Notes: a model not told the origin generated them from the sequence alone. A stretch of DNA of 64,000 nucleotides from Brevibacillus fortis (GCF_003013395.1 NZ_PXZM01000003.1:372001-436000), one strand, 5' to 3'; counted from the first letter of the stretch, positions 1 to 10,274 are shown. Program-made: numbers and translations.

Positions 1-1
1 C

Positions 2-463
2 CTGTTCTACGAATGGCGCTTTACTGTCGATGGTGCGCCAATCGATACGTTCCTTTTAAATACGCCTGCATACAAGGAATCTACTGTCCTTCTTGCCCGT
101 AACAATTTTGGCTGTGGCTCCTCTCGTGAGCATGCACCATGGGCTCTCCTTGATTATGGCTTCCGCTGTGTGATTGCTCCATCCTTTGCGGACATTTTTT
201 ACAACAACTGCTTCAAAAACGGCATCCTGCCGATCAAGTTGAGTGAAGAGCAAGTCGATGAGCTGTTCAATCGTGCTCAAAACAAGCCGAACTATCAGCT
301 GACCATCGATCTGCAAGAACAAGTCGTTCGTGACAGTGAAGGTCTCTCCTACCCGTTCGAGGTTGACTCCTATCGTCGTTACTGCCTGCTGAATGGCCTC
401 GACGATATTGGAATTACGTTACAGTATGAAGATAAGATCGCTGCATACGAAGCAAGTCGTTAA
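2..463 (+). CDS. leuD: 3-isopropylmalate dehydratase small subunit, 3' part
   Basis: Small subunit of isopropylmalate isomerase, which interconverts 2- and 3-isopropylmalate in leucine synthesis together with LeuC. The gene enters from the left edge; the reading frame is open from base 2 and 153 codons remain of a usual ~200. The family signature [10 protein letters not shown] lies at residues 36-45 of the fragment, followed by the conserved region around [12 protein letters not shown]. It ends in a clear terminator. The upstream leuC would lie outside the window. Identification is secure; only the N-terminus is missing. Confidence 0.96.
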   Translation: MFYEWRFTVDGAPIDTFLLNTPAYKESTVLLARNNFGCGSSREHAPWALLDYGFRCVIAPSFADIFYNNCFKNGILPIKLSEEQVDELFNRAQNKPNYQLTIDLQEQVVRDSEGLSYPFEVDSYRRYCLLNGLDDIGITLQYEDKIAAYEASR

Positions 464-490
464 TTTTCAATCCATAGCGTAACGCATAGA

Positions 491-530
491 AAAAGGCGAA
501 GGCATCCACTATTGTGTGCCTTCGCTTTTT
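491..530. terminator. Bidirectional intrinsic terminator between leuD and the GNAT gene
   Basis: A perfect 9-bp stem (GCGAAGGCA 496-504 with TGCCTTCGC 517-525) is flanked by A's on the left and T's on the right, so it can end the plus-strand leu operon and the convergent minus-strand acetyltransferase gene. Confidence 0.9.
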
Positions 531-541
531 CCATGGTTGTC

Positions 542-1048
542 CTATAGTAGAATATACATGTGACTTTCATCGAAGTATTGATCGCCGATTTTCAGTGCCC
601 GTTTTTCCACTCCATATGGGAGAAAGCCCATTTTCTCATAGAGACGAATGGCAGCCGGATTGGTCGTGACGACAGCGAGCTGTACGGTATCGATATCTCC
701 CCGCTTCTCCAGATACGCGAGCTCGGTCTGCATGAGCGCTTGTGCGACACCCGTCCCGCGATACGCTTCTCGCACGTACATGGAGACGATAGACGCTTTG
801 TGTCTTGCTTTCAACCCTCTATGCCGGAAAAAACCGATGATACCAGCCAGCTGTCCTTCCACAAAAGCTCCAAAATAGCCGCTATCCCCCGACTCTCCTT
901 GAGAAAGCCTTCTCAGCCACTCTTCCTTAGGCATTTGGATTTCCTCTTCATAAGTAGAGCCGAATGCATCTGGATCTGTTTGCAGCCCTTCCAGTCTAAT
1001 CTTGATAAGCTCATCTGCATCGTCTGGTCCCAAAAAACGAACTTCCAT
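542..1048 (-). CDS. GNAT-family N-acetyltransferase
   Basis: Predicted acetyl-CoA-dependent N-acetyltransferase of 168 residues. The acetyl-CoA pyrophosphate loop appears as YRGTGVAQAL after the beta-4 strand (SIVSMYVRE), and the C-terminal part has the usual N-x-x-A-x-x-L-Y-x-x-x-GF pattern (NPAAIRLYEKMGF). The substrate cannot be told from sequence. I start at the ATG at 1048 (MEVRFLG) because GGGAGAGGTG sits 8 bases upstream; the longer frame to 1069 has no good site. Monocistronic by appearance, closed by the shared terminator at 491-530. Confidence 0.85.
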   Translation of the reverse strand: MEVRFLGPDDADELIKIRLEGLQTDPDAFGSTYEEEIQMPKEEWLRRLSQGESGDSGYFGAFVEGQLAGIIGFFRHRGLKARHKASIVSMYVREAYRGTGVAQALMQTELAYLEKRGDIDTVQLAVVTTNPAAIRLYEKMGFLPYGVEKRALKIGDQYFDESHMYILL

Positions 1049-1120
1049 TCTAAGCTGCACCTCTCCCATTTTTCATTTCCACTTATTTTATCAAGAGTTG
1101 CTAGAATGTGAAGAACTATC

Positions 1121-1152
1121 TAAAAAAAACACCAGGAGTATTTCCCCGGCGC
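1121..1152 (-). terminator. Terminator of the acyl-CoA synthetase gene
   Basis: On the minus strand an 8-bp stem with G-U pairs (CGCCGGGG with TCCTGGTG) is followed by eight T's, just after the stop codon of the AMP-ligase gene. Confidence 0.8.
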
Positions 1153-1164
1153 ATGAACCTTTTC

Positions 1165-2823
1165 CTATGCAGTTCCAGTCTGGTTTGGGTTGCTTTGCCC
1201 AAACAGCTGCAACGCTTGCTCCCGCAGCTTGAACTTTTGTATTTTTCCAGAAGCCGTCATCGGATATTCGTCTACAAACTGTATGTAGCGAGGGATTTTG
1301 TAATGAGCAATCTTCCCTTCGCAATAGTCCCGCACGTCATCCTCCGACAACGTCTCGTGAGGCTTTACCCGAATGCACGCCAATACCTGCTCTCCGTATT
1401 TGGCATCAGGTACACCTACAATCTGGACGTCCAACACTTTTGGATGCGTATAGAGGAATTCTTCCACTTCGCGTGGATAAATATTTTCCCCTCCGCGAAT
1501 GATCATATCTTTGAGCCTGCCAGTAATCCGATAGTAGCCTTCATCATCTACGGTTGCCAAGTCTCCGGTATGTAGCCAGCCTTCGTGATCGATCGCTTTT
1601 ACTGTCTCCTCTGGCATGTTGTAATAGCCCTTCATGACCAAATAGCCTCGGGTGCACAGCTCGCCTTGTACATCTGGCGGCAAAATGTCACCTGTCACCG
1701 GATCGATGATTTTTGCTTCTACCTCTGCATGCAGACGGCCGACAGTGGATACTTTTCGCTCGAGGGAATCCTCTGGTACGGTCTGTGTGATGACAGGAGA
1801 AGCTTCAGTTTGTCCGTACGCAATCGTAATGTAACGGATTCCCATTTGATCGACGACCTTCTTCATGACCTCAATCGGGCATAAAGAACCGGCCATGATG
1901 CCTGTTCGCAGCGAGCTCAAGTCACGCTCGGTAAAAGTCGGATGATTCAGCTCTGCAATAAACATGGTGGGTACACCGTACAGTGCTGTGCAGCGCTCGG
2001 ACTCCACAACCGTAAGTACCACGCCGGGATCAAAGGCGATGACAGGAACCATCGTCGCACCAGTCGCCACACATGCCAAGGTCCCCATCACACAACCAAA
2101 GCAGTGGAAAAACGGAACAGGAATACACACCTTATCCTCTAGCCCGAGCCGCTGACATTCCGCTACCTTAATGGCATTGTTGACGATATTGACATGCGAC
2201 AGCATGACTCCCTTTGGAAAGCCGGTCGTCCCGGATGTGTACTGCATATTGATGACATCATCAGGTGAGAGCATCGCCTGGCGCGATATCCGCTCTTCTT
2301 CCGTGACCCTTGCAGCACGTTCGAGCAAATCACTCCACAGAAACATCCCGGGCTGTCTCTCACTCCCTAGATAGATGACATTTTTTAAATGCGGAAGCCT
2401 TTTGGATTGTAGCGCTCCAGGTTCACATGTCTGTAACTCCGGGCAAATTTCTTGAATCATGGCGAGATAATTCGCATCGCGATAAGAATCAATCAACAGA
2501 AGCGTCGTTGACTCTGACTGACGCAGCAAATATTCCAGCTCATGTACCCGGTAGCTCGTATTGACCGTTACCAGCACACCACCCATTTTCGCTGTGGCGA
2601 ATTGGGAAATCACCCATTCTGGCACATTGGTTGCCCAAATCGCGATATTCTCCCCTTTTTGAATGCCAAGAGACATAAAGCCCCGCGCTGCCTGATTGCA
2701 TATCTCTTGAAATTCCCCAAACGTATAACGAAGCCCTCGTTCGTAATAAACCAGCGCTTCCTTTTCGTGATACTTACTGGCTGTATCGTCTAACATGTTG
2801 CCGATTGTGGTCATATGGATCAT
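1165..2823 (-). CDS. AMP-binding acyl-CoA synthetase (YngI-like)
   Basis: ATP-dependent ligase that activates a carboxylic acid, probably a short or medium to long fatty acid, to its acyl-CoA through an acyl-AMP. The AMP-binding P-loop [11 protein letters not shown] is at residues 195-205, the YGQTE motif follows mid-protein, and the C-terminal hinge motif [16 protein letters not shown] and the catalytic-lysine region [12 protein letters not shown] are intact. The length of 552 matches B. subtilis YngI-type enzymes. SD GGGGGTG precedes the first ATG. No neighbouring beta-oxidation or leucine-degradation genes are present, so chain-length specificity is open. Confidence 0.9.
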   Translation of the reverse strand: MIHMTTIGNMLDDTASKYHEKEALVYYERGLRYTFGEFQEICNQAARGFMSLGIQKGENIAIWATNVPEWVISQFATAKMGGVLVTVNTSYRVHELEYLLRQSESTTLLLIDSYRDANYLAMIQEICPELQTCEPGALQSKRLPHLKNVIYLGSERQPGMFLWSDLLERAARVTEEERISRQAMLSPDDVINMQYTSGTTGFPKGVMLSHVNIVNNAIKVAECQRLGLEDKVCIPVPFFHCFGCVMGTLACVATGATMVPVIAFDPGVVLTVVESERCTALYGVPTMFIAELNHPTFTERDLSSLRTGIMAGSLCPIEVMKKVVDQMGIRYITIAYGQTEASPVITQTVPEDSLERKVSTVGRLHAEVEAKIIDPVTGDILPPDVQGELCTRGYLVMKGYYNMPEETVKAIDHEGWLHTGDLATVDDEGYYRITGRLKDMIIRGGENIYPREVEEFLYTHPKVLDVQIVGVPDAKYGEQVLACIRVKPHETLSEDDVRDYCEGKIAHYKIPRYIQFVDEYPMTASGKIQKFKLREQALQLFGQSNPNQTGTA

Positions 2824-2902
2824 ACAAGCACCCCCAAAACATTCAGACTATTCTGTATGATTCTTCCTTTATGCCACAAACCCTTCTTTTTCCATTCACG
2901 TC

Positions 2903-3694
2903 CTACACCCATTCGCCCTTGTGTTTATGAATAAATGCGATGTCTTCTTGGTAGTGACGAATATGACCTTCCTCGATCATCTTTTGAAAAGCAGCATCGC
3001 CTTCACTCGCTTTTCTGGCGATGGTCCTGCATAGACCTTCTAATCGAAGCAATACCATCTCAACGGCATTCTCCTTCCATTCCATCCCGTACGATTCAAA
3101 AAACAATGTCATTCGCTGTTTTCGCTGATTGGCATGCAGCAATGGTTGGTAATGGATTTTTTCTCCGGATTCAGAAAAAGAGAATCTACTGAAAGGCACG
3201 CAGGTATAGAGAGTATAAGCGATATCCCAAAGTCTTGGACCCGGAGCTGCTACATCAAAATCGATAATCCCAATCGGTCTTTGTTGATGAAAAATCATAT
3301 TGTACATGGCAAAGTCATTATGACAAATGACTTCACGCGGTTCAGGCGTGTGATCCAACGAATGCCACTGATCATCGAACGGAAAATCACTGACAGAATC
3401 ATGATAAAGCCGAAGCATCTTCGCAATTTCTTGTAACGCTTCGTTCGACTTCATATATTCCTTCAAAGGAGCATGACCAGGCTCTCCTTCTATAAAGGAC
3501 AGGATTTCTCTCCCCTTTCCATCGATGCCTAAAAATTTGGGAGCATACGGATAGCCTTTTCTTTCCAAGTGCTTCAATAATTCATGGATGTTCTTGCTTT
3601 CTGGCTTTACTTCCCTTCTGACTGTATTGCCAAAACGGTAAACGTTTGTTACGTTTCCACCCGCTAATAATTCTTCCTTTGATGGTTTTGACAT
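2903..3694 (-). CDS. APH-fold phosphotransferase
   Basis: A 263-residue kinase-like protein of the aminoglycoside/choline phosphotransferase fold. The catalytic loop is HNDFAMYN (H125, D127, N132; HND instead of the common HGD), followed by the metal-binding IDFD (D145, D147). The substrate is unknown. Families with this HND variant are widespread in Bacillota and mostly uncharacterised, so resistance should not be assumed. It stands alone between the acyl-CoA synthetase and a membrane-anchored protein gene. Confidence 0.82.
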   Translation of the reverse strand: MSKPSKEELLAGGNVTNVYRFGNTVRREVKPESKNIHELLKHLERKGYPYAPKFLGIDGKGREILSFIEGEPGHAPLKEYMKSNEALQEIAKMLRLYHDSVSDFPFDDQWHSLDHTPEPREVICHNDFAMYNMIFHQQRPIGIIDFDVAAPGPRLWDIAYTLYTCVPFSRFSFSESGEKIHYQPLLHANQRKQRMTLFFESYGMEWKENAVEMVLLRLEGLCRTIARKASEGDAAFQKMIEEGHIRHYQEDIAFIHKHKGEWV

Positions 3695-3721
3695 TTCAGA
3701 AACGCTCCTTTCCCTTCAGCC

Positions 3722-3752
3722 CAAAAAGAAAAGCGTCCCTGTTGTGGAACGC
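3722..3752 (-). terminator. Terminator after the anchored hypothetical gene
   Basis: On the minus strand the stem GCGTTCC/GGGACGC with a 6-base loop is followed by TTTTCTTTTT. It lies immediately downstream of the 3761-4237 gene. Confidence 0.8.
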
Positions 3753-3760
3753 GATCTGTT

Positions 3761-4237
3761 TTACTTCACGACGATTTTTTTCGTAGTCTCTACCTTGTAT
3801 GGCAGGTGATTGCTGTAGTTTAGCTCTACGCGAATTTCATGCTCTCCCTTGGGCAACTTTTTCAGTAAAAACTCTGGTTGATAAATCATCCCTTTTGGTT
3901 CGCCATTCAAGTATAAATGTGCGTGTCCCTCACCAAAGACTGGGCCCTCGGCTATTTCGCCATTTTCCTGAACAAACGTGAAGTTCTCTGTGAGCAAGGA
4001 TACTTCTGCCGTCGTCCCATCCACCTTGACCTCCATATTCAGCGCCGGCTTTTCTGACCCTGTTGGCTGGTTCATGGGTGCCGTCGCTGTAACCGGAGTA
4101 GTCGGGTCTGACGGTCGATAAGAGTCGGAGACGCTCAGAGGGTCTTTGACCAAAAGTACGATCCCCGCCACTAGCACTACTAGAAAAACAATTCCGCCTA
4201 AAATGAGATTGCGCATACTGATAATAAAGACCTTCAT
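3761..4237 (-). CDS. Membrane-anchored hypothetical protein
   Basis: 158 residues: a single N-terminal membrane segment (about residues 8-30, ILGGIVFLVVLVAGIVLLV), a Pro/Thr-rich linker, then an extracytoplasmic beta-rich domain with GEGHAHLYLNG and a C-terminal part with KLPKGEHEIRVEL. The pattern recalls small YtkA/DUF4399-like beta-sandwich domains with a histidine-containing strand, but I do not assign a family. Start at 4237 (MKVFIIS) is chosen for AAAGGGAGAG 8 bases upstream; the frame continues open to 4270 without a site. Function unknown. Confidence 0.7.
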   Translation of the reverse strand: MKVFIISMRNLILGGIVFLVVLVAGIVLLVKDPLSVSDSYRPSDPTTPVTATAPMNQPTGSEKPALNMEVKVDGTTAEVSLLTENFTFVQENGEIAEGPVFGEGHAHLYLNGEPKGMIYQPEFLLKKLPKGEHEIRVELNYSNHLPYKVETTKKIVVK

Positions 4238-4329
4238 GTCTCTACTCTCCCTTTCGCAAGTGCTTGTCACTTATTTGTACATGCATATGCGAGAGGGAAG
4301 AGAGTTAGAAGTAAAAACTTTTCTAGTAG

Positions 4330-4821
4330 TTAGCGGTAGTTAATAAATTGTACATCCAATGGCAAATCAGCCTTGCGGATCGCGTTGATGATTTGCTGCA
4401 ATTCATCTTTGCTTTTGCCCGTCACACGGATTTGATCGTCTTGAATCTGTGTTTTCACTTTAAGCCCTGTATCTTTGATGATGCTGTTGATCTTTTTCGC
4501 ATTGTCTTTGTCGATTCCCTGCACCAGCTTGACACGCTGACGGACAGTGCCGCCCGCTGCTGGCTCCATTTTGCCGTAGTCGAGGTTTTTGATCGGGACG
4601 TCCCGCTTGACGAGCTTGCCAAGCAAAATGTCTTTGACCTGACTGAGCTTGAAGTCGTCATCGGAGACGAGAACGAGCTCTTCCTTTTCCAAGGAGATGC
4701 TGCTCTTGCTCCCTTTGAAATCAAAGCGGTTCTCGATTTCTTTTAAGGCGGTCTGAATCGCGTTGTTCACTTCGGACAACTCAACTTTGGACACGATATC
4801 AAATGAGCTCTCTTTACTCAA
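4330..4821 (-). CDS. YajQ-family nucleotide-binding protein
   Basis: 163 residues matching YajQ/DUF520 along the full length (N-terminal SFDIVSKVE, central [12 protein letters not shown]-terminal [13 protein letters not shown]). The family folds as two ferredoxin-like domains. Some members bind cyclic di-GMP; others bind nucleotides or interact with tRNA/rRNA, so the role in this organism is not fixed by homology. The gene follows the SDR gene with a 20-base gap in the same direction and may be co-transcribed with it. Confidence 0.93.
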   Translation of the reverse strand: MSKESSFDIVSKVELSEVNNAIQTALKEIENRFDFKGSKSSISLEKEELVLVSDDDFKLSQVKDILLGKLVKRDVPIKNLDYGKMEPAAGGTVRQRVKLVQGIDKDNAKKINSIIKDTGLKVKTQIQDDQIRVTGKSKDELQQIINAIRKADLPLDVQFINYR

Positions 4822-4841
4822 AGGAATTCTCCTCTCTTTTA

Positions 4842-5630
4842 TTAGATCGCGCGGATCAATCCACCATCGACGAGGAAGGATTGACCTGTCACGTAGCTGT
4901 TCGCTGGGGAAGCCAAGAACGTCACCATGCGAGCAAACTCGTCAGGCTGACCATATCTGCCCAATGGGATTTGCTTCTCCCAATTTTCCCTTACTTCATC
5001 TGAACTGATGCTCTTCGCTTCTGCGGTAAGCCCATCCAGTTGTGCCACTCGATCCGTCGCAATTCTGCCAGGCCCGATGGTGTTAATCAGAATCCCATCT
5101 GGTCCTAGTTCTGAGGAAAGTGTCTTGGATAAGCCCAATACCCCTGTACGAAACGTATTGGACAGAAGTAAATTCTCAATCGGCTGTTTAAAAGACGAGG
5201 AAGCGAAGTTGATGATTCTTCCAAATTGGTTCGCTCGCATATGAGGCAAAACAGCACGAATCGCACGTACATAGCTGAGCAAATTTAACTGGAAGGCTTG
5301 CATCCATTGTTCGTCGGTGAGCTGATCAAATCTGCCTATTGCAGGCCCACCTGAATTGTTGATTAAAATATCGACGCTGCCAAAATGTTTGACCGTTGCT
5401 TCGACAACTCGCTTTATGTCTTCTTCCTTTGTCACATCCACCATAACAGCAAGCGGAGATTTGCCAGTAGCCTGTTCGATTTTCGCACGAACGATTTCCA
5501 GAGCAGCCTCATCTCTACCGCATATCGTGACATTCGCACCTTCTTGGGCGAGGCATAGCGCTGTTGCCTTCCCCAATCCTTTTGACGACGCGAGTACCAG
5601 AGCGGTTTTGCCTTGCAAAAATAGATCCAT
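4842..5630 (-). CDS. Divergent SDR protein lacking the YxxxK pair
   Basis: 262-residue protein with the Rossmann fold of the short-chain dehydrogenase/reductase family, similar to beta-ketoacyl-ACP reductases. The cofactor loop reads ASSKGLG (14-20) instead of TGxxxGxG, NNSGG (91-95) replaces NNAG, and the catalytic YxxxK position reads SNTFR (157-161): serine for tyrosine and arginine for lysine. A known FabG-like subgroup shares these changes, so activity is doubtful or unusual. Start at 5630 (MDLFLQG) is set by AAAGGAG 7 bases upstream. Downstream yajQ is 20 bases away. Confidence 0.88.
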   Translation of the reverse strand: MDLFLQGKTALVLASSKGLGKATALCLAQEGANVTICGRDEAALEIVRAKIEQATGKSPLAVMVDVTKEEDIKRVVEATVKHFGSVDILINNSGGPAIGRFDQLTDEQWMQAFQLNLLSYVRAIRAVLPHMRANQFGRIINFASSSFKQPIENLLLSNTFRTGVLGLSKTLSSELGPDGILINTIGPGRIATDRVAQLDGLTAEAKSISSDEVRENWEKQIPLGRYGQPDEFARMVTFLASPANSYVTGQSFLVDGGLIRAI

Positions 5631-5710
5631 ATGCATGCTCCTTTCATGGTTCACTCATGTATGTATACTTATCTCTTTATTCTACAGAACTTTCAGACGA
5701 AGGAAAAGCA

Positions 5711-5747
5711 AAAGAGAAGGGGTATAGCACATGCTCCCCTTCTCTTT
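5711..5747 (-). terminator. Terminator of the RND efflux operon
   Basis: A perfect 12-bp stem (AAAGAGAAGGGG 5711-5722 with CCCCTTCTCTTT 5736-5747), followed on the minus strand by a T-rich run, right after the stop of the pump gene. Confidence 0.9.
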
Positions 5748-5754
5748 CCAATCA

Positions 5755-8700
5755 CTATACCTCTGTCGGAGGTACGTTCTTATCTTTGTTTTGTTTCGCC
5801 TCTCGTTTTGCTTCACGCTTCGCCTGACGAGCGGCTTTTCTCGCCAGTCTTTTTGCCTTCGCGCCCTCAAACAGGGAGTAAAGTACTGGAACGAGCACCA
5901 GTGTGACGATCGTGTGGAAGACCAAACCTGAGATTACGGCAGTTGCGAGTGGTGCTTCCAAATCAGAGCCTTCCGCCATCGCAAGTCCCATCGGCAGCAT
6001 TCCCAAAATCGCTGTCAGCTTCGTCATGATAACAGGACGAATCCGTTCCTTCGTTCCTTGGATAATGGCTTCAGCTGTATCCATTCCGCGCTTGCGCAGC
6101 AGGTTGATCCTGTCGATCAAGAGAATCGCATTGGATACGACGATACCGACAAGCATGATGATCCCGATCATCGCCATTTCACCGAATGTCCGCTGCGTAA
6201 GAACGAATCCAAGCACGACTCCGACCAGTGCCATCGGAATGGTCAGCATGATGATAAACGGTTGAGACATCCGCCCGAACTGGGCAACCATGATGACGTA
6301 AATCAGAGCCAGAACACCTAAGAATACGAAGATCCCTTGGCTCATGTTCGTGCTTTGCGCTTTCAGCTTACCGGCGATTTCCACTTTATAACCTGCTGGT
6401 ACAGGCACGTTTGGCAATTTCTCATCAATCTCACGGCCTACTGCCCCTAATTCACTTCCCAACATCTCGGCAGAAACCGTAACGATGCGGTCGCCTTCTT
6501 TACGCTCAATCGTGATCGGAGACTTACTGTACTCCATATCTACCAGGTCTGCCAAAGGCACTGCTGCCCCGTCTTTCGATGTCACCATAATTGTTTTGAG
6601 CTGATCCGGGTGCTTCAGCCAATTATCCGGCATCTTGGCAACGATGTTTACTTCGATTCCATCTTGTGTGATGGACGTAATTGGTTGGCTGCCAATTAAC
6701 ACGCTCAGTTGCTGCAAAAGGGAACGGTGATCTACATTCAGTCTGGTAAGCGCTTCTTGTTTTGGCAGCAACGTAACTTTTTCTTTTCCTTCTTTAAAAT
6801 CGTTGCGAATGTTGGTGAGCCCGTTGATCGTTCCAAGCATCGCTTCCAGATCGGTTGCGATCTTCCGCATGACTTCCATATCATCCCCGTAAACATCCAG
6901 TTGGATCGGACCGCTTCCGCCTTGTTGTCCGAAAGACATGGAGACGGATTCGATTCCTGGGGTCGCATTCAGGCGCTTGTTAATATCCTCGTTCAAAGCG
7001 TCCTTTTCACGTGTTCTGTCCGTCTTCGGAATTAAGGAAATGAACAATGTTGCTTCTTCCTTGGAAGTAAAGAAGAATACATCCTTGATTTCTGGAATCT
7101 CCCGCATAGATGTTTCCGCAGTGATGGCTGCTTTTTGGGCTGTTTCCAACGTAGTACCGATCGGCATTTTCATAGTGACAAAGACGATATTTTCATTGGG
7201 GTTAATTCCTTGACCCATTTTCATAAAAGGTGTGAGGAAAGCGGAACCAACTAGCAATGCTACTGCGAGTAAAACCGTTTTTATTCGATGTCTAATCGCT
7301 ACATGTAAAATGCCGCTGAATACGCGAATGATAAAGTGTTCCTTGCCTTCTCCTTCAAGCGAAACGTGCTTATCCTTCTGCAAGAAGCGATTGGAAAACA
7401 CGGGAACGAAGAAGAAAGCAGCGATCGTCGATGCAATAATGGCAGCGGATACCGTAAAGGCGATGGTAGCCAAAACCGGTTTCAGCCAATCTTCAAAATC
7501 GGCAAAGACAAGTGGCAAAAAGACGATGATGATCGTGAGCTGCGAGGTGAACACAGGTGTCAAAACTTCTCTCGTTCCTTTAATAATGGCCTGCTTCAGC
7601 TCTTCGCCCTTTTCCCGGTAGTGATAGATACTTTCCAATACGACGATGGCGGCATCGACGATCAAGCCGACTGACAAGCTAAGCGACAGCAAGCTGATCA
7701 TATCAATGTTGTAGCCTGCGAGTTTCATCGCGATAAACGTCATGAACGCAGAGAGCGGCAGCGTCGTAGCGATGACGAGTGTGACCCTCCAGTTGCGAAG
7801 GAAGACGAATAAGATGATGATCGCAAGCGCCCCACCAATCATGACATCCCGGCTGAGGTTGCTCACGGCATGCTCGACAAAGGAAGCTCCTTCGAACATG
7901 ACTTTGATGTTGTATTTGCCGTTTGCTTCTGTGTTCATTTTGCGAACGACTTCTTCTACATTCTTTTGTGTCGTGATCAAGTCATAGCCGTCTGCCCGTG
8001 TCACGCTGATTTGAATAAACACGGAACCATTTGTCAGGGCGACAAAGTCTTTCACTTTACCACGCAAATCTTCAATTTGTGCCAGTTGATTCAGAGAAAC
8101 GGTTCCTCTCGGTGTATCAATTGGCAGTGCCTCTATTTCCTGTGGGGTCTGATAAGTATTGTCAATCATGACAACCGTATCAAATCCCGTGTTCTCCAGT
8201 GTACCAATCCCTTGCTTCCAGTTTGTATCCTGAAGCTGTGAAATGATAGCTGCTGGCGTTGTCTGATAGGCATTCAATCGCTGTGGCAAAAAGGATATGG
8301 TAATTTTATTCTCGAAGCTTTTCTCTTCTACGATTACTTCCTTGACTCCCTCGACTTCTTCAATGCGGTCCTTGATCGAGGTTTTTGCCAAACTCAGCAT
8401 GGTCTTCGGCTCTGCTCCCACGATGGCAAAATCAATCATTTGATCGCTACCCATATTGCTCTGGAAGATATCTACAGAGTCAACGGCTTTCGGAAAACCG
8501 TTTCGGAGACGGTTAACGGCATTTTGTACATCTTGCTTCACCTGCTCGCCTTTGCCTTCATTTGCAGAAACATTGATTCTGACAGAACCTGCACTTGTTG
8601 AAGAAGAGTATTTTTTAATATCACTAATCGATTTTAGTTCTTGTTCTACTTTTTTCGTTACTTTTTCTTCCATTTCTTCTGGTGGCAGTGCACCACCGGA

Positions 8701-8850
8701 AATTCTTACATAAATATCAGGAAAATTCGTCTTTGGAACGAGTTCGATATTAAAGCTGAACAAGGACCCCAAACCTGCAATGACGAGCAAAAATGTAAAT
8801 AAGTAGACGATTAGCTGTCTTTTCAGCAAAAAGAGAATCATCTTGTTCAT
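5755..8850 (-). CDS. RND-family efflux transporter (SwrC-like)
   Basis: A 1031-residue inner-membrane proton-driven exporter of the AcrB/HAE-1 type, close to B. subtilis SwrC (surfactin and drug export). It has the duplicated RND plan: TM1 at about 12-33, a large external loop, TM2-6, a second large loop and TM8-12. The proton-relay aspartates of TM4 sit in GLIVDAAIVV (D399). The C-terminal tail is strongly basic (Arg/Lys/Ala rich), then acidic. It starts 4 bases after the adaptor gene, with AAGGGAG overlapping the adaptor's end, so the two are one operon. Substrate unknown; a cyclic lipopeptide or antibiotic is plausible. Confidence 0.93.
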   Translation of the reverse strand: MNKMILFLLKRQLIVYLFTFLLVIAGLGSLFSFNIELVPKTNFPDIYVRISGGALPPEEMEEKVTKKVEQELKSISDIKKYSSSTSAGSVRINVSANEGKGEQVKQDVQNAVNRLRNGFPKAVDSVDIFQSNMGSDQMIDFAIVGAEPKTMLSLAKTSIKDRIEEVEGVKEVIVEEKSFENKITISFLPQRLNAYQTTPAAIISQLQDTNWKQGIGTLENTGFDTVVMIDNTYQTPQEIEALPIDTPRGTVSLNQLAQIEDLRGKVKDFVALTNGSVFIQISVTRADGYDLITTQKNVEEVVRKMNTEANGKYNIKVMFEGASFVEHAVSNLSRDVMIGGALAIIILFVFLRNWRVTLVIATTLPLSAFMTFIAMKLAGYNIDMISLLSLSLSVGLIVDAAIVVLESIYHYREKGEELKQAIIKGTREVLTPVFTSQLTIIIVFLPLVFADFEDWLKPVLATIAFTVSAAIIASTIAAFFFVPVFSNRFLQKDKHVSLEGEGKEHFIIRVFSGILHVAIRHRIKTVLLAVALLVGSAFLTPFMKMGQGINPNENIVFVTMKMPIGTTLETAQKAAITAETSMREIPEIKDVFFFTSKEEATLFISLIPKTDRTREKDALNEDINKRLNATPGIESVSMSFGQQGGSGPIQLDVYGDDMEVMRKIATDLEAMLGTINGLTNIRNDFKEGKEKVTLLPKQEALTRLNVDHRSLLQQLSVLIGSQPITSITQDGIEVNIVAKMPDNWLKHPDQLKTIMVTSKDGAAVPLADLVDMEYSKSPITIERKEGDRIVTVSAEMLGSELGAVGREIDEKLPNVPVPAGYKVEIAGKLKAQSTNMSQGIFVFLGVLALIYVIMVAQFGRMSQPFIIMLTIPMALVGVVLGFVLTQRTFGEMAMIGIIMLVGIVVSNAILLIDRINLLRKRGMDTAEAIIQGTKERIRPVIMTKLTAILGMLPMGLAMAEGSDLEAPLATAVISGLVFHTIVTLVLVPVLYSLFEGAKAKRLARKAARQAKREAKREAKQNKDKNVPPTEV

Positions 8851-8854
8851 GTAA

Positions 8855-10078
8855 CTATTCTCCCTTCGCCTCTACTTTTTGCCCTTCGACGTAGAATGTA
8901 ATTCCACTGCGCAGGAGCTGGTCGCCTTCTTTCACTCCAGAAACGATTTCGATGGAGTCTCCGACCATTTGACCGGTCTTCACTGGTTTTCTTACAGTCA
9001 GTCCATTCTCTACTGCCATCACGAAATGGTCGGTTTGACTCACGCCGACACTTTCCAGTGGCACGAGGAAGCCATTCACTTGGCGCGGCACCTCAACCGT
9101 CGCTGCCATTCCTCCACGCCAGTAACCCTCTGCATTCGGTATCGTGATCTCAACGCGGTACTTCCCTGTATCCTTGTTCACAACTGGAGATATAAATGCA
9201 ATGGTTCCTTCACTTTTCTTACCATCGTCCGACAAAGCCTGCACTTTCATTTTCTCACGGAATTGACCAATCAAATCATTGGAAACATCCAACGTTACCT
9301 TCATTTCGGACAGGTCAACGAGGCGAATGATATCCTGACCGGGCGACACCTGCTCACCGATTTGTAAGTTCACATCCACGACTGTTCCTGCGAATGGCGC
9401 CTGAATTTTCGCATCATCCAAGCTCTTCTTCGCACGGTCTACACCACCTGCAGCAGCTTTAATCGATGCGTTGGCGACCATGACATCTTCTGGTTCCGCT
9501 CCTTTCTGCAGTTCATTCAGAGACAGCTGAGCGTCACGCAGTGTAATCTCTGCTTGCGTAACAGCCCGTTTGCTCGTATTTATTTCGTTTTGCGAAATGG
9601 CTCCGCCAGCAAATAGCTTTTCACTTGTTGCGAGATCCTGCTTTGCTTTATCCAGACTGTCTTGCGCACTTTTTACCTGCAGGCGCTTCTGTTCAATTGC
9701 TTCTGTTGTCGCTCCCTTTAACGTCTTGATTTTCCGCGCTGCTGCTTCCTCCACCTGCCCCTGTGCCGCTGCAATTTCTTTTTGTTGGTAGCGAGTATCC
9801 AATGTGGCCAATAACTGACCTTGGGCGATTTTTGCACCTTTGGTGGCAGAGATCGCTGAAATGGTTCCGCCAGTACCAAACGACAGCACCGCGTCCCGCT
9901 TAGCTTCCACCATCCCTGTGACTGCGAGCATCACTGGCTTTGCTGCTTTTTGAACCTTAACTACCTCTACTACCTTCGCCTTTACCTCCGTCTGCTGTGG
10001 TGCCTCTGGTGCTGGTGCTGAACAACCTGCTGCAACCAACATTACGGAAGCCAGAATAATCGATGCCCGTTTTTTCAC
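8855..10078 (-). CDS. RND/HlyD-type adaptor lipoprotein
   Basis: Membrane-fusion (adaptor) subunit of 407 residues serving the RND pump. A lipobox ends at C19 (LVAAGC), so the protein is likely a diacylglyceryl lipoprotein on the outer face of the membrane. Order: half lipoyl domain from about residue 60, long coiled-coil hairpin about 95-195, second lipoyl half with APFAGTVVDVNLQIGEQV, then beta-barrel and membrane-proximal domain. Gram-positive bacteria lack the outer-membrane channel, so it probably stabilises the pump trimer. The start is GTG with GGAGGAATTCTT before it. Confidence 0.92.
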   Translation of the reverse strand: MKKRASIILASVMLVAAGCSAPAPEAPQQTEVKAKVVEVVKVQKAAKPVMLAVTGMVEAKRDAVLSFGTGGTISAISATKGAKIAQGQLLATLDTRYQQKEIAAAQGQVEEAAARKIKTLKGATTEAIEQKRLQVKSAQDSLDKAKQDLATSEKLFAGGAISQNEINTSKRAVTQAEITLRDAQLSLNELQKGAEPEDVMVANASIKAAAGGVDRAKKSLDDAKIQAPFAGTVVDVNLQIGEQVSPGQDIIRLVDLSEMKVTLDVSNDLIGQFREKMKVQALSDDGKKSEGTIAFISPVVNKDTGKYRVEITIPNAEGYWRGGMAATVEVPRQVNGFLVPLESVGVSQTDHFVMAVENGLTVRKPVKTGQMVGDSIEIVSGVKEGDQLLRSGITFYVEGQKVEAKGE

Positions 10079-10274
10079 AAGAATTCCTCCAAATTTTCAC
10101 AATCATTCCTCATGGCGTAATTGTGCCAGTTTTTACCTTTGCTGCAAAACAGTCAGCGGGTGGAAATTTATATCCGCCCCGAGACGGAGAACAGCACCTT
10201 ACAGCGCATAAATAAATACGCAAGAAAAATGGGAAAGTTACCTTTTCTTGGACAATATTAAAGAAAAATTTAAC
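10079..10274. other. Intergenic region upstream of the efflux operon
   Basis: About 200 bases with no credible ORF. It must carry the promoter of the adaptor/pump operon. The best minus-strand candidate, TTGCAG followed 18 bases later by CAATTA, is weak. No obvious operator palindrome was found. Confidence 0.4.
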
